A stretch of 64,000 bases of DNA, from assembly GCF_000147355.1 (NCBI RefSeq), contig NC_014506.1, positions 1,240,001-1,304,000 of the forward strand, written 5' to 3'. This document shows, in pieces, positions 1 to 8,395 of the stretch. The stretch comes from Sulfurimonas autotrophica DSM 16294 (GTDB taxonomy: Bacteria; Campylobacterota; Campylobacteria; Campylobacterales; Sulfurimonadaceae). The notes beneath the pieces were generated by a model. That model worked only from the letters and a program-made list of their open reading frames with translations. It did not search any database and had not been told where the DNA came from. The translations under genes and the position numbers were made by a program. Within the stretch, counting starts at the first letter, position 1; the number at the start of each line of letters is the position of its first letter.

Positions 1-1038
1 ATGTATACTGCCCCCAAAAACTATGACAAGCCAGCCGAGAATGGACATAAACCAGTCTTTCATTGCAATAGCTATACCGGCTGATGCAAACCCTAAAATA
101 GTGACAAGATATGATACATTTTCCATATAATTAAAAAACAAGATCAAAATAATAATCGTAAAGTTCGTAAATGTAATAATTTTGTTTGCCATATAAAAAC
201 GTTCATTATCTGTTATATATTTTTTTACGACCAGTTTTAAAAGAAAGAATATAAAAAATACAAACAGAATCGCTGTTCCGATTTTGATGAGTCGGTATAC
301 CTGCTTTTCAATACCTTTGTTGATGTTTATTTCTGCAATATCGAGTCGTTTTTGATACACATCCATTGTAACATTCATAGTGTCCAATGCCCGCTCAAAC
401 ATCTCCAACTGTGTCTGTTTATTCTTATAAATTTGGGCATATTGTTTATTATCAGGCTGCAGCTGTAAAATCTTTTTGTAAATTTCGTTTTCTTGTTTTA
501 ATTCATCAATTAAGTCAACTAAGCTCTCTCTTTTTTTCTTGTATTCTTCGAGGTTTGCATTGAGTGTTTTAATCATAGAAAGACCGGTTAAAATATCAAA
601 AGGATTATGAATTTCCGGTACTTTATCAATATTTGGCGGTGTGATTAAATCTGAAAAAGGTGCAGAACTACCAGTGCCTTTGAGTTTATCAATCTGTGAT
701 GCCAAAATATTTTCTTTTGATATCAAACCTATAAGTTCATCTTTATCTGCAGCAGTTTTTGAGTGTTTTGAGAGATATTTAATTCTCTTTTTAATGGCCT
801 CGAGATTTTGTTTGACGTCTAAAGATGTCAAATAAGAGGAATAACTTTTTGTCCACATATTTTCATCAGAAATTTGTGATTCAATAGCTTCTAAAGAGTA
901 CTGATAATCTTTAATCTTTTGAGCAATCAATTGTTGTTTGTCAAAATCAGCCTGTGTCTTATTTGTATCTGAAACTTCTGCATGCGTTAAAGATGCAAAA
1001 AAGATAAGTACTGCAAAGATAAACGAGTGTATTGGCAT
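1..1038 (-). CDS. MscS-family mechanosensitive channel, 3' end outside window
   Basis: Reading from ATG at 1038 the product has a signal peptide (MPIHSFIFAVLIFFASLTHA), then about 200 mostly hydrophilic, coiled-coil-like residues, then membrane helices. Just before the window edge comes ILGFASAGIAIAMKDWFMS, which resembles the pore-lining TM3 of MscS channels. A long periplasmic N-terminal region before the channel core is typical of the larger MscK/YbdG-like members. Its ATG overlaps the aroB stop by one base (TGATG), so the two are translationally coupled. The channel probably gates ions on hypo-osmotic shock. The cytoplasmic beta domain lies beyond the edge, so the subfamily cannot be settled. 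Confidence 0.82.
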   Translation of the reverse strand, partial: MPIHSFIFAVLIFFASLTHAEVSDTNKTQADFDKQQLIAQKIKDYQYSLEAIESQISDENMWTKSYSSYLTSLDVKQNLEAIKKRIKYLSKHSKTAADKDELIGLISKENILASQIDKLKGTGSSAPFSDLITPPNIDKVPEIHNPFDILTGLSMIKTLNANLEEYKKKRESLVDLIDELKQENEIYKKILQLQPDNKQYAQIYKNKQTQLEMFERALDTMNVTMDVYQKRLDIAEININKGIEKQVYRLIKIGTAILFVFFIFFLLKLVVKKYITDNERFYMANKIITFTNFTIIILILFFNYMENVSYLVTILGFASAGIAIAMKDWFMSILGWLVIVFGGSIH

Positions 1039-2087
1039 CAATTTTCTCCAAATTTAGAGAGTACTGACAAAATCAACTCTTTGTCAACTGCATCTGTGAT
1101 CTTAACACCGCCAATACCTATGGGAACGATAAAGGTCACAGAGGCATCTGAACTTTTTTTATCTAAGAAAAATGTTTCATAAAAATTGTTTACATCTTTT
1201 ATAACATAAGAAGTCGGCAGGTTATATTTTTGTAAAAGATTTTTTATTCTTTGTGCTTCTTCTTCACTCATCAGACCCATAGCAACTGCTGTCTCATTTG
1301 CCATTACTATGCCTATTGCCACAGCCTCGCCATGTAGGTAAGTTTTATAATTTGTTTCATTTTCAATAACATGTCCGAACGTATGTCCATAATTCAGCGC
1401 GGCTCTAAGTCCGTGCTCTTTTTCATCTTTGGCAACAACCTCTGCTTTTGTCTCTACTGCCTGCTTAATTGCTTCTTGCAAAACTTTTTTGTCGTGCAAA
1501 TCTGCTTTTTCTAAAAACTCAAAAAAATCTTTGTTAAAAGTCACTGTCATTTTAATAATTTCGGCAACACCCGCGCCAAATTCTCTTTTTGGCAGTGTCG
1601 ATAAAAAATGAGGGTCAATATACACAGCTTTTGGCTGATAAAAAGCACCTATCAAGTTTTTTCCGTAAGCGTTATTTATACCTGTTTTGCCACCAACGCT
1701 TGCATCTACCTGTGAAAGCAGAGTTGTCGGCACTTGAATAAAATCAATACCGCGCTGATATATACTCGCCGCATAGCCTGTCATATCACCTATGACCCCT
1801 CCACCGAAAGCGATAAGCATTGATTTTCTGTTAAAGCGGTGATTAAATAAGGATTCTAAAATCAAATCAATTGATGCCTGATTTTTATACTCTTCTCCAT
1901 CAGGTACAGTGATAATATAAAGCTCTTTTGCCGATATTTTTGAAAGTAAATACGCTAAATGAAGTCCGGCTACCTTCGGGTTTGTCACAATTGCTACTTT
2001 TTTATCAAAATGTTTTTTTTCAATTGTATCAATTGTTATGTCGTATGAGTTATCAATTACTTGTTTTAAGGGGATGTTTACCTGCAT
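1038..2087 (-). CDS. aroB: 3-dehydroquinate synthase
   Basis: Second step of the shikimate pathway: converts DAHP to 3-dehydroquinate using NAD+ and a divalent metal in the cytoplasm. The 349-residue product has the normal family length. It shows the nucleotide-binding GGGVIGD (about residues 95-101), the PTTLLSQVDASVGGKTG substrate/NAD loop, and metal-ligand contexts GAGVAEIIK, NYGHTFGH and LHGEAVAIG. The ATG start is close behind a TATAAT box at 2100-2105. It is followed by the MscS channel gene with a one-base overlap. Confidence 0.97.
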   Translation of the reverse strand: MQVNIPLKQVIDNSYDITIDTIEKKHFDKKVAIVTNPKVAGLHLAYLLSKISAKELYIITVPDGEEYKNQASIDLILESLFNHRFNRKSMLIAFGGGVIGDMTGYAASIYQRGIDFIQVPTTLLSQVDASVGGKTGINNAYGKNLIGAFYQPKAVYIDPHFLSTLPKREFGAGVAEIIKMTVTFNKDFFEFLEKADLHDKKVLQEAIKQAVETKAEVVAKDEKEHGLRAALNYGHTFGHVIENETNYKTYLHGEAVAIGIVMANETAVAMGLMSEEEAQRIKNLLQKYNLPTSYVIKDVNNFYETFFLDKKSSDASVTFIVPIGIGGVKITDAVDKELILSVLSKFGEN

Positions 2088-2099
2088 TCTCTATCCAAA

Positions 2100-2105
2100 A
2101 TTATA
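2100..2105 (-). promoter_or_regulatory. -10 box (TATAAT) for aroB-mscS
   Basis: A perfect TATAAT on the minus strand lies 12 bp upstream of the aroB ATG, in an AT-rich stretch just after the hairpin that ends the previous gene. No clear -35 is visible, which is usual for sigma70 promoters of this class. Transcription from here would leave only a very short leader. Position is inferred from sequence only. Confidence 0.4.
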
Positions 2106-2116
2106 AGATGATAGAT

Positions 2117-2157
2117 AATACTTAATTTTTGCTAAAAAAGGGCTAAATTAAAGTATT
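2117..2157 (-). terminator. Hairpin directly after the TrkA-like gene
   Basis: Arms AATACTTAATTT (2117-2128) and AAATTAAAGTATT (2145-2157) pair with a single bulged A and enclose a 16-nt loop holding a T run on the minus strand. The stem begins right at the stop codon of the TrkA-like gene. It is AT-rich and lacks a classical trailing U tract, so termination is plausible, not certain. Confidence 0.4.
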
Positions 2158-3564
2158 TTAGAGTTGCACAGGTATAAATATTTGATGATAATCGTCTAAT
2201 TTAAAGTATAACTTTTCACTGTCTATAGAAAAAAGAGCATAAATATGACGTATTGTAAGCTTATTGGTGAAAGGAATAATCTGTACAAAATTCTCTTTTT
2301 GTTTTAATGCCCGGATTGGATTTTCACTCTCTTTAAAAACTTTGATTGATTTGGAAAAAATAGTCGAAAGATTATAAAAATGCTCAATTACCTGCTCTTT
2401 CTCCTCCTGATGTTCATTCATGTAATTATAAAGTTCTATATTGAAATTGAGCTGCTCAGAAATATCAAAAATAGTTGCGGAAATCTTTTCCAAATCCCTA
2501 TTGTCAGAGAGTATTAAAGCGACATCTTTAACCTTTGAAAATGATTTTTCTGAAAGTTTTAATACCGGTACATGTACGTCATACAAGCATTTTCTTACAT
2601 GATAATCAGCAAACATCTCGCGCGAGACGATAACTAAACCGACATGATATGATTTGACATCATGCAAAAATGTAGCACGTAAATCATTGCTGTCATAATC
2701 TATATCTACAACAACATCCAAATCTCTTAAACTTTTGATATCTTCAATAATTTCAATATCAGAAGGATTTACAATTTTTATAATAAGTTCATGTTTGAAT
2801 TTTTCATGTATATACATCGCACGGCGGACAAGACCGGGAATATTTGAATGATTTATAATATTCATATCTATATATAAAAGAATATTCGTTCCAAAAGGTT
2901 CAGGGAACTGTCCAAGTTCGCGTTTAATGGCTTTATATACAGAACGCAATACTGCCGGGTCACCTACAAGAAGAAGTGTGTCATTTGGCTGTATCATACG
3001 CCTGCGCGAAGGCATAATGAGTTTTCGATTTCTATATATAGCTACAATGCGCCAATTTTTTTGTTCAATAACTCCGATATGACGGTAAACAAAAGAACTT
3101 CCAAATGGAACAAGCACTTCCATAATTTCACCCTCACCTATCCCCACATTCTGCGCAATAACAGGCACATTTGGCAGATAATCAAGTAAACGGGATGCTA
3201 AAATCTCATTAGCATTCACTAAGACAACATTGGCATCTTCATTTGTCATATTCCATTGATTCAAAACAACAACACGTAGTTGTTTTTTCACTACTCGAAT
3301 ATTTTTAATAGTATTTTCTATTTCGATTTGATTATCCATAGCTATAATAACTTGAATAAACTCCATTTTCAGCAGATTTGCCAATTTATAAAAACTTGTA
3401 GGATCAAACTCATAAAATTTAAAGCGTGCCGGATTTGCATCTTTAAACTCTTTTTCTTTTGTTTGTATTATATAGTAGATATTTTCGCTTGAATATGTTT
3501 CGGTTACCCTTTGAATGAAATGATCACCCACTGGTCCACTACTGATAATTAAAATTTTTTTCAT
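2158..3564 (-). CDS. TrkA-like RCK-domain protein (COG3400 type)
   Basis: A 468-residue protein with a Rossmann-type N-terminus (MKKILIISSGPVGDHF) like the RCK_N/TrkA_N domain. An RCK_C-like segment follows around residues 145-215 (GEIMEVLVPFGSSFVYRHIG to PNDTLLLVGDP). The C-terminal half (from NILLYIDMN) belongs to no domain I can name. TrkA-like proteins bind NAD(H) or nucleotides and gate K+ or other ion transporters from the cytoplasmic side. No transporter gene is adjacent, so the partner is unknown. It overlaps the upstream SH3-like gene by 4 nt (ATGA). Confidence 0.75.
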   Translation of the reverse strand: MKKILIISSGPVGDHFIQRVTETYSSENIYYIIQTKEKEFKDANPARFKFYEFDPTSFYKLANLLKMEFIQVIIAMDNQIEIENTIKNIRVVKKQLRVVVLNQWNMTNEDANVVLVNANEILASRLLDYLPNVPVIAQNVGIGEGEIMEVLVPFGSSFVYRHIGVIEQKNWRIVAIYRNRKLIMPSRRRMIQPNDTLLLVGDPAVLRSVYKAIKRELGQFPEPFGTNILLYIDMNIINHSNIPGLVRRAMYIHEKFKHELIIKIVNPSDIEIIEDIKSLRDLDVVVDIDYDSNDLRATFLHDVKSYHVGLVIVSREMFADYHVRKCLYDVHVPVLKLSEKSFSKVKDVALILSDNRDLEKISATIFDISEQLNFNIELYNYMNEHQEEKEQVIEHFYNLSTIFSKSIKVFKESENPIRALKQKENFVQIIPFTNKLTIRHIYALFSIDSEKLYFKLDDYHQIFIPVQL

Positions 3565-4079
3565 TTGACGTCTCTTTTAAAAGCATCATTAATATCAATC
3601 CATAAAGGTTTTTCAGCTTTTACCCACTGTCTGTTTTTAAAATATCCTGTAATTTTTATAAATTTGTCTGTTTTTTGATTTGAAGTAAAAGAGGTGCCCT
3701 TTTCCCATTCATCTATTTTCATACCATTGATATCATTATATATAGGTGCATTTTTATTCAAACGATATGCACTGGCATTTGTATGAATGATTTTAGTACG
3801 CATTTTTAATTTAGGAAAAACATTTTCCTGATTATTCAAACATTTTACTTCTTTTACTTTGATTTTTACTATATTATTTTCTTTGGCTTTTAAAAGATTA
3901 TTGGCTATTTTTAATTCATTTTCCAAAGTTTTTACTCTATTTTTATAGATATTTATCTCCTTTTGAGATTTTTGATAATTCATACGCAGCTTAGTAATAT
4001 CTTCTACAATAGAGTCAATACGTTGTATTTCATCTGCATAAAGATTCAACACAAAAATCAGAACAAGTAAAAATTTCAT
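3561..4079 (-). CDS. Exported coiled-coil / SH3-like protein
   Basis: 172 residues: a signal peptide (MKFLLVLIFVLNLYADE), a charged coiled-coil (about 20-80), then a C-terminal region resembling a bacterial SH3 domain (residues of the type ASAYRLNKNAPIYNDI, WEKGTSFTS, FIKITGYFKNRQWVK). Bacterial SH3 domains often sit in periplasmic proteins that contact peptidoglycan. Its ATG shares one base with the trmA stop and its end overlaps the TrkA-like start by 4 nt, so it is part of that operon. No specific function can be assigned. Confidence 0.6.
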   Translation of the reverse strand: MKFLLVLIFVLNLYADEIQRIDSIVEDITKLRMNYQKSQKEINIYKNRVKTLENELKIANNLLKAKENNIVKIKVKEVKCLNNQENVFPKLKMRTKIIHTNASAYRLNKNAPIYNDINGMKIDEWEKGTSFTSNQKTDKFIKITGYFKNRQWVKAEKPLWIDINDAFKRDVK

Positions 4080-5191
4080 TACAACCCTTTTTTTATAAGC
4101 TTTACACCCATTTCAACATGATGCGTGTATGGGAATTGATCAAAAAGTGCCATATCCGTAATGTCATGTGTTTTACATAATATATCTAAATCATCCAACA
4201 ATGTTTGCGGGTTACATGATATGTATACTATATGATTATATCTTGAAGCAAACTTACATGAGTACTCACCCATTCCACTTCTTGGAGGATCAACAAAGAT
4301 AGAGTTGATGGTATAATTCTTAATGTCAATATCTTTCATTCTTCTAAACTCTCGCACACCCTCAAGCGCATCAACAAATTCTTCAACACTCATGCGTACA
4401 AATTCTATATTATGAACATCATTTAAATGCATATTTGCTTTTGCTGCATTGATAGAAGATTTAGATATTTCAGTAGCCAGTACTTTGTTGAATTTTTTTG
4501 CAAATGGAATCGTGAAATTTCCTGCACCGCAGTAAAGTTCAAGCAAATCATCCTGCGTATCTGAGAATTTGGCTGCAGCCCATGCAATCATCTGCTCATT
4601 TACCCTTGGATTTGGCTGAGTAAAACTATTTTCTATATATTTAAATTTATAAACATCGTTGTTTACATGTAAAGTCTCAGTTATATAATCCTGCCCGATT
4701 ATGACTTTTTGCTTACGTGACCGGCCTATGATGTATATATTCAAATCTTGTGCAATTTTTTTTGCTTTTTCCTGCCATACTACATCTAAAGCCCTGTGAT
4801 ACAAAAGTGAAACAACTATCTCACCGGAACTTGAACTTAAAAAGTCTGCACCAAAAAGTTTAAAATCTATATCATTTACTTTAATTGCAGAAAGAAGTTG
4901 AGGCATAAGTGCTGCAATATATTCATTCACCTGCGGACATTCATCTATCAGAACCACACCTTTTTTATCAATATGATTCATTGCATATGATATATCATCA
5001 TCAATATGCCATATTTTGAACTCGCTTCTTGCACGATAATGCTCATCCAAAGATTTATACACAGAAATATCTCCACTAAAATAAGGAGCAAATCGTTCTT
5101 TGTTTATCTGTAATTTTTCATTGAGCTGTGCTTCATATCCATTTTCATAAACTCTACAGGCACCACATTCGCCAAAATATTTACAATCCAA
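4079..5191 (-). CDS. trmA: tRNA (uracil-54-C5)-methyltransferase, with added Cys cluster
   Basis: Makes m5U54 in the tRNA T-loop using SAM. The body matches E. coli TrmA closely: SEFKIWH, VVSLLYH, ENSFTQPN, DLLELYCGAGNF (SAM site), VREF, FVDPPRSGM, the catalytic YISCNP and LFDQFPYTHHVEMG near the end. The 370-residue length also fits TrmA. Unlike E. coli TrmA it carries C3, C9, C12 and C85, nearly the spacing of the [4Fe-4S] ligands of RlmD/RumA. The start codon is TTG: the frame begins M(TTG)-D-C-K-Y-F and has no better upstream choice. It is followed by the SH3-like gene with a 1-nt overlap. Confidence 0.9.
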   Translation of the reverse strand: MDCKYFGECGACRVYENGYEAQLNEKLQINKERFAPYFSGDISVYKSLDEHYRARSEFKIWHIDDDISYAMNHIDKKGVVLIDECPQVNEYIAALMPQLLSAIKVNDIDFKLFGADFLSSSSGEIVVSLLYHRALDVVWQEKAKKIAQDLNIYIIGRSRKQKVIIGQDYITETLHVNNDVYKFKYIENSFTQPNPRVNEQMIAWAAAKFSDTQDDLLELYCGAGNFTIPFAKKFNKVLATEISKSSINAAKANMHLNDVHNIEFVRMSVEEFVDALEGVREFRRMKDIDIKNYTINSIFVDPPRSGMGEYSCKFASRYNHIVYISCNPQTLLDDLDILCKTHDITDMALFDQFPYTHHVEMGVKLIKKGL

Positions 5192-5212
5192 TTTGTATCC
5201 TTAAAAAAATAT

Positions 5213-5950
5213 TTATTTTATAGAAAAGATTAAATTACCTATAAGTAAATTCCAACCGTCAATCAATACGAATACAAGTATTTTAAAAGGCAGAGAAATC
5301 ATAACAGGAGGCAGCATCATCATACCCATCGACATCAAAATAGATGCCACAACCATATCTATAACCAAAAATGGTAAAAAGAGTAAAAAACCTATCTCAA
5401 AAGCGGTTTTCATCTCACTGATAATAAATGCCGGAATCACAATAGATAAAGGTACATCTGCCACACTTTTAGGGTTTTGCATTTTTCGTATGCGTAAAAA
5501 GAGTGCTAAATCTTTTTCTCTGGTATTTCTAATCATAAAGTTTTTAAAAGGCAAGGTAGTTTTTGTGAAGGCCTCTTCATAGCCTATTTCTTTGGCTACA
5601 TATGGCTTAATACCCTGATTATAAGCTTTAGTTCCTATGGGTTCCATCACAAAAAAAGTCAAAATCATTGCGAGCATAACAAGCAGTTGTGTCGGAGGAA
5701 CCTGCTGTGTACCGAGTGCCTGACGTAAAAACCCAAATACAATAACAAAACGGGTAAATGTTGTCATTACAAGCACCATAGCCGGTGCTAAAAAAAGTAA
5801 TGTAAGAACAACTAATACATTAAGGGATGAAACAAGCTGCTGCGGCGTATCCGGTGCTGAAAGGCTTAAATTCATAGTAGGGATAACCGGAGATTGCGCA
5901 CCAAATGTCAAAGCACTTAGTGCTAAAAGTAAAAATAGACCTCTTATCAT
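5213..5950 (-). CDS. fliP: Flagellar type III export protein FliP
   Basis: Core inner-membrane component of the flagellar export gate (FliPQR). At 245 residues it has a signal peptide (MIRGLFLLLALSALTFGA) and hydrophobic segments matching FliP: TRFVIVFGFLRQALGTQQVPP, the MILTFFVMEP segment, and the C-terminal IGFLLFLPFLVIDMVVASILMSMGMMMLPP. It overlaps motB by 4 nt (ATGA), so this export gene is transcribed behind the stator genes and not with fliQR. Nothing looks degraded. Confidence 0.95.
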   Translation of the reverse strand: MIRGLFLLLALSALTFGAQSPVIPTMNLSLSAPDTPQQLVSSLNVLVVLTLLFLAPAMVLVMTTFTRFVIVFGFLRQALGTQQVPPTQLLVMLAMILTFFVMEPIGTKAYNQGIKPYVAKEIGYEEAFTKTTLPFKNFMIRNTREKDLALFLRIRKMQNPKSVADVPLSIVIPAFIISEMKTAFEIGFLLFLPFLVIDMVVASILMSMGMMMLPPVMISLPFKILVFVLIDGWNLLIGNLIFSIK

Positions 5951-6726
5951 TTCTTCTCAGCTGTCTTATCTAAAATTGAATTGTTTACATTTGTGGCTTC
6001 ATCATTTTTTTTACCGTAAAAATGCAACTCAACTCTTCGGTTTTTTTCTCTTCCTGTTGCAGTTGCATTTGTAGCGATTGGCTGATACTGAGCAAAACCT
6101 GTAGCACTCATACGTGCCGGATCTACTCCATCTAAAATTAGTTCATGGAGTACTGCTAAAGCTCTTGCGGTTGAGAGTTCCCAATTGTCTTTATATGGGC
6201 TGTTTGCTCCAGGACCCGTATTATCAGTATGCCCTTGAACATCAACTAGCATATCATTTGGCAACTCTTGAATAATCAAAGTAATTCGTTTTAAAAATAA
6301 TAACGCATCCTGATTTTCTATCGTAGCACTTCCGGGATTAAATAAAAGCGTAGCAGGCAGTTTTATAACAAAACCATCCTGAGCTTCTTTTATAGTAATT
6401 GCCGGAGATTGTGTTTTTTCCATCATCTCATTTGCATCACCTGCAGCCTGCTGTACTCTATTTACAATTTCACTCGTTTCATCTTGAATATCTATCGGCG
6501 TAGCTTCAAGCATTCTTTTTTTCGAAATTTCAGTTTGGGTACCGCCTTCGAGTACACTCATAGCGCCTGACAGTGAACCGATTGCTTCTGAAATCTTTTT
6601 TGCGTCCATACTTGACATAGAAAGGAGTAAAACGAAAAAACACAAAAGAAGAGACATCAAGTCTCCAAATGCAGCCAACCATGCCGGCAAACACTCTTCA
6701 CATTCAGGACATTTTTGCTTAGCCAT
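5947..6726 (-). CDS. motB: Flagellar stator protein MotB
   Basis: 259 residues. A short cytoplasmic N-terminus (CPECEECLPAW) precedes one membrane helix (LAAFGDLMSLLLCFFVLLLSM) that carries the proton-binding Asp of MotB (GDLMSLL). A plug/linker and a C-terminal OmpA-like peptidoglycan-binding domain follow (VDVQGHTDNTGP, LSTARALAVLHEL, NRRVELHFY). It pairs with MotA as the torque-generating proton channel. Gene order motA-motB-fliP with 12-nt and overlapping junctions indicates one transcript. Confidence 0.95.
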   Translation of the reverse strand: MAKQKCPECEECLPAWLAAFGDLMSLLLCFFVLLLSMSSMDAKKISEAIGSLSGAMSVLEGGTQTEISKKRMLEATPIDIQDETSEIVNRVQQAAGDANEMMEKTQSPAITIKEAQDGFVIKLPATLLFNPGSATIENQDALLFLKRITLIIQELPNDMLVDVQGHTDNTGPGANSPYKDNWELSTARALAVLHELILDGVDPARMSATGFAQYQPIATNATATGREKNRRVELHFYGKKNDEATNVNNSILDKTAEKK

Positions 6727-6738
6727 TAGTAATGTCCA

Positions 6739-7503
6739 TTATTCAAACTGACTTACACGATCAGCAGGTGCCAAGTATGCAAGCAGTTTCGCTTCAAGAA
6801 CCCTAGGTGCATCACCAGATTGAATAGACATAATACCCTCAAGTATCATCTGTTTGAGCATAGTCTCCTCATCATTTCTAATACTCAAAATATTAGAAAT
6901 CGGTGTTCCAAATATATTACCAATCATTGCCCCATACATTGTTGTAAGGAGTGCAACTGCCATCGATGGACCGATTGCCGAAGGATCTGCCATATTTAAA
7001 AGCATGGCAACCAAACCAACCAGGGTTCCAATCATACCCATTGCCCCCGCAAGTCCTGCCCACTGATTAAAAATCGAAGCATAAACCTTATGGCGTGTAC
7101 TTGTTTGTTCCATATCAATTTCAAGTAAATCACGAATAGTATCAGGTTCACTACCGTCAATAGCCATGGAGAGTCCTTTTTTCAAAAACTCATTTTCTTC
7201 ATTGTTAACCTCACTCTCCAAAGCCAAAATACCGTCCTTTCTCGCTTTAGTTGCAAACTCTACAAGTTTTTTAATAAGCTCACCAATATCTTCTTCGCCA
7301 GGTTTGATAGCTTTCATAAATACTTTAGTGAATTTTTTCATCTGAGCAGGTTTGAAGGAGATCATCAATGCCCCGATACTACCCCCGACAACGATTAAAA
7401 CAGAAGGAATGTCAATATATGCACCGACACCAACACCCATTGTCATGGCTCCAAGCAAAAGAGCCATAATCAAAACAATACCAATGACCGTACCTAAATC
7501 CAT
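6739..7503 (-). CDS. motA: Flagellar stator protein MotA
   Basis: 254 residues with the four-helix MotA layout: N-terminal helices (GTVIGIVLIMALLLGAMTMG, SVLIVVGGSIGALMISF), a cytoplasmic loop that contacts FliG (LVEFATKARKDGILALE), and the C-terminal pair of helices (LAGAMGMIGTLVGLVAMLL, GPSMAVALLTTMYGAMIGNI). First gene of motA-motB-fliP. No sigma54 or sigma28 box is evident upstream. The 211-bp leader contains a palindromic element (7567-7630) and an AT-rich stretch with a TATAAT near 7697. Confidence 0.95.
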   Translation of the reverse strand: MDLGTVIGIVLIMALLLGAMTMGVGVGAYIDIPSVLIVVGGSIGALMISFKPAQMKKFTKVFMKAIKPGEEDIGELIKKLVEFATKARKDGILALESEVNNEENEFLKKGLSMAIDGSEPDTIRDLLEIDMEQTSTRHKVYASIFNQWAGLAGAMGMIGTLVGLVAMLLNMADPSAIGPSMAVALLTTMYGAMIGNIFGTPISNILSIRNDEETMLKQMILEGIMSIQSGDAPRVLEAKLLAYLAPADRVSQFE

Positions 7504-7566
7504 CCAAAAACCTTATTTAAGAAATCAAGTTCAAATAAAACCGTATTTTATCTTGTTCTTTTAGCC

Positions 7567-7630
7567 CTAGTCAAATGATTTTAATCGTCGCGTAGCTAAG
7601 GCTATGCTCCTCATAAAATAATTTGACTAG
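7567..7630. repeat. 64-bp near-palindromic element upstream of motA
   Basis: Outer arms CTAGTCAAAT (7567-7576) and ATTTGACTAG (7621-7630) are perfect. Next come ATTTTA/TAAAAT (7578-7583/7114-offset partner at 7614-7619), and an inner stem GCGTAGC (7590-7596) with GCTATGC (7601-7607) and a 4-nt loop. The three stems are separated by a mismatch and an internal loop. It lies between the end of the PAP2 gene and motA and has no coding sense. The size and form fit a dispersed palindromic repeat or a folded RNA leader. Only one copy was found in this window. Confidence 0.55.
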
Positions 7631-7714
7631 AACGAAAATAACATTGCTACAATCTCGCTCTTATTTAAACTTAATCCCTAAAAAATTTATAATTACATTA
7701 TAATAGCACAATAA

Positions 7715-8395
7715 TTATAAAGAGTAAATTTTATTGACTATCTTTGCAATGAGTAAAATAATCAACCATGCCAAAATCATCGTTATAACTGTATGGCTGA
7801 AAAAATGATCACCTATAATCATTTTATACAGCCCCATACTCCAGCCGACTGCCAAAGCAGAAGTACCGGCAATAATTTTGTGTTTTCTTTTATGAAATAA
7901 AAAGATAAGGCTCAAGAGTGCAAAACCGCCGCTTGCATGTCCTGCAGGCCAGCATTTACTTTTTTCATGGTGGAGTTTGAACTCCGGCGTGTAATTTTGC
8001 CATACTGCCGTTCTTGGGTATATACCACCGTATCTTACTTCATCTTTCGGGCAAGGCATATTTGTTTGGCCTTTTATAGAACTTGCAATTAGCGGAACAA
8101 AAATAGCTGATAAAATAACAATTATCATTCCTCTTTTATAGTCATTGACTAATTTTGTTTTTCTAAAAAGTATTAGTGCAATTAACAAACTCACAGCAAA
8201 GGCAATTAAGAGTTTTTTAATTCCGTCATAAAATATAAATTTGTAAGGCTCTTCACCCCAAAAAAGAATCCATTTATGTGTCGAAAAATTGAAAAATTCA
8301 TCTTGCAAGCTAAGATCAACATCAGTGATACCAAAAAATACAATACTAAAAAGCAGTACTATAAAGGTAACGACAAGCTGTTGATTAATGTTCAT
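7715..8395 (-). CDS. PAP2-family membrane phosphatase, LpxE-like
   Basis: 226 residues, six hydrophobic segments. PAP2 phosphatase motifs are visible in order: KGQTNMPCP (form of KxxxxxxRP with the Arg replaced), PAGHASGG (form of PSGH) and GDHFFSHTVIT (form of SRxxxxxHxxxD). It overlaps eptA by 11 nt. In Helicobacter pylori the neighbouring pair LpxE (HP0021) and EptA (HP0022) removes the lipid A 1-phosphate and replaces it with phosphoethanolamine. The same arrangement here suggests the same role at the inner-membrane periplasmic face. Another lipid phosphatase activity is possible. Confidence 0.75.
   Translation of the reverse strand: MNINQQLVVTFIVLLFSIVFFGITDVDLSLQDEFFNFSTHKWILFWGEEPYKFIFYDGIKKLLIAFAVSLLIALILFRKTKLVNDYKRGMIIVILSAIFVPLIASSIKGQTNMPCPKDEVRYGGIYPRTAVWQNYTPEFKLHHEKSKCWPAGHASGGFALLSLIFLFHKRKHKIIAGTSALAVGWSMGLYKMIIGDHFFSHTVITMILAWLIILLIAKIVNKIYSL

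Noticed and set aside
7504-7714. Sigma54 or sigma28 promoter for motA
   Set aside because: No GG-N10-GC spaced pair or GCCGATAA-like box could be found; only a sigma70-like TATAAT is visible.
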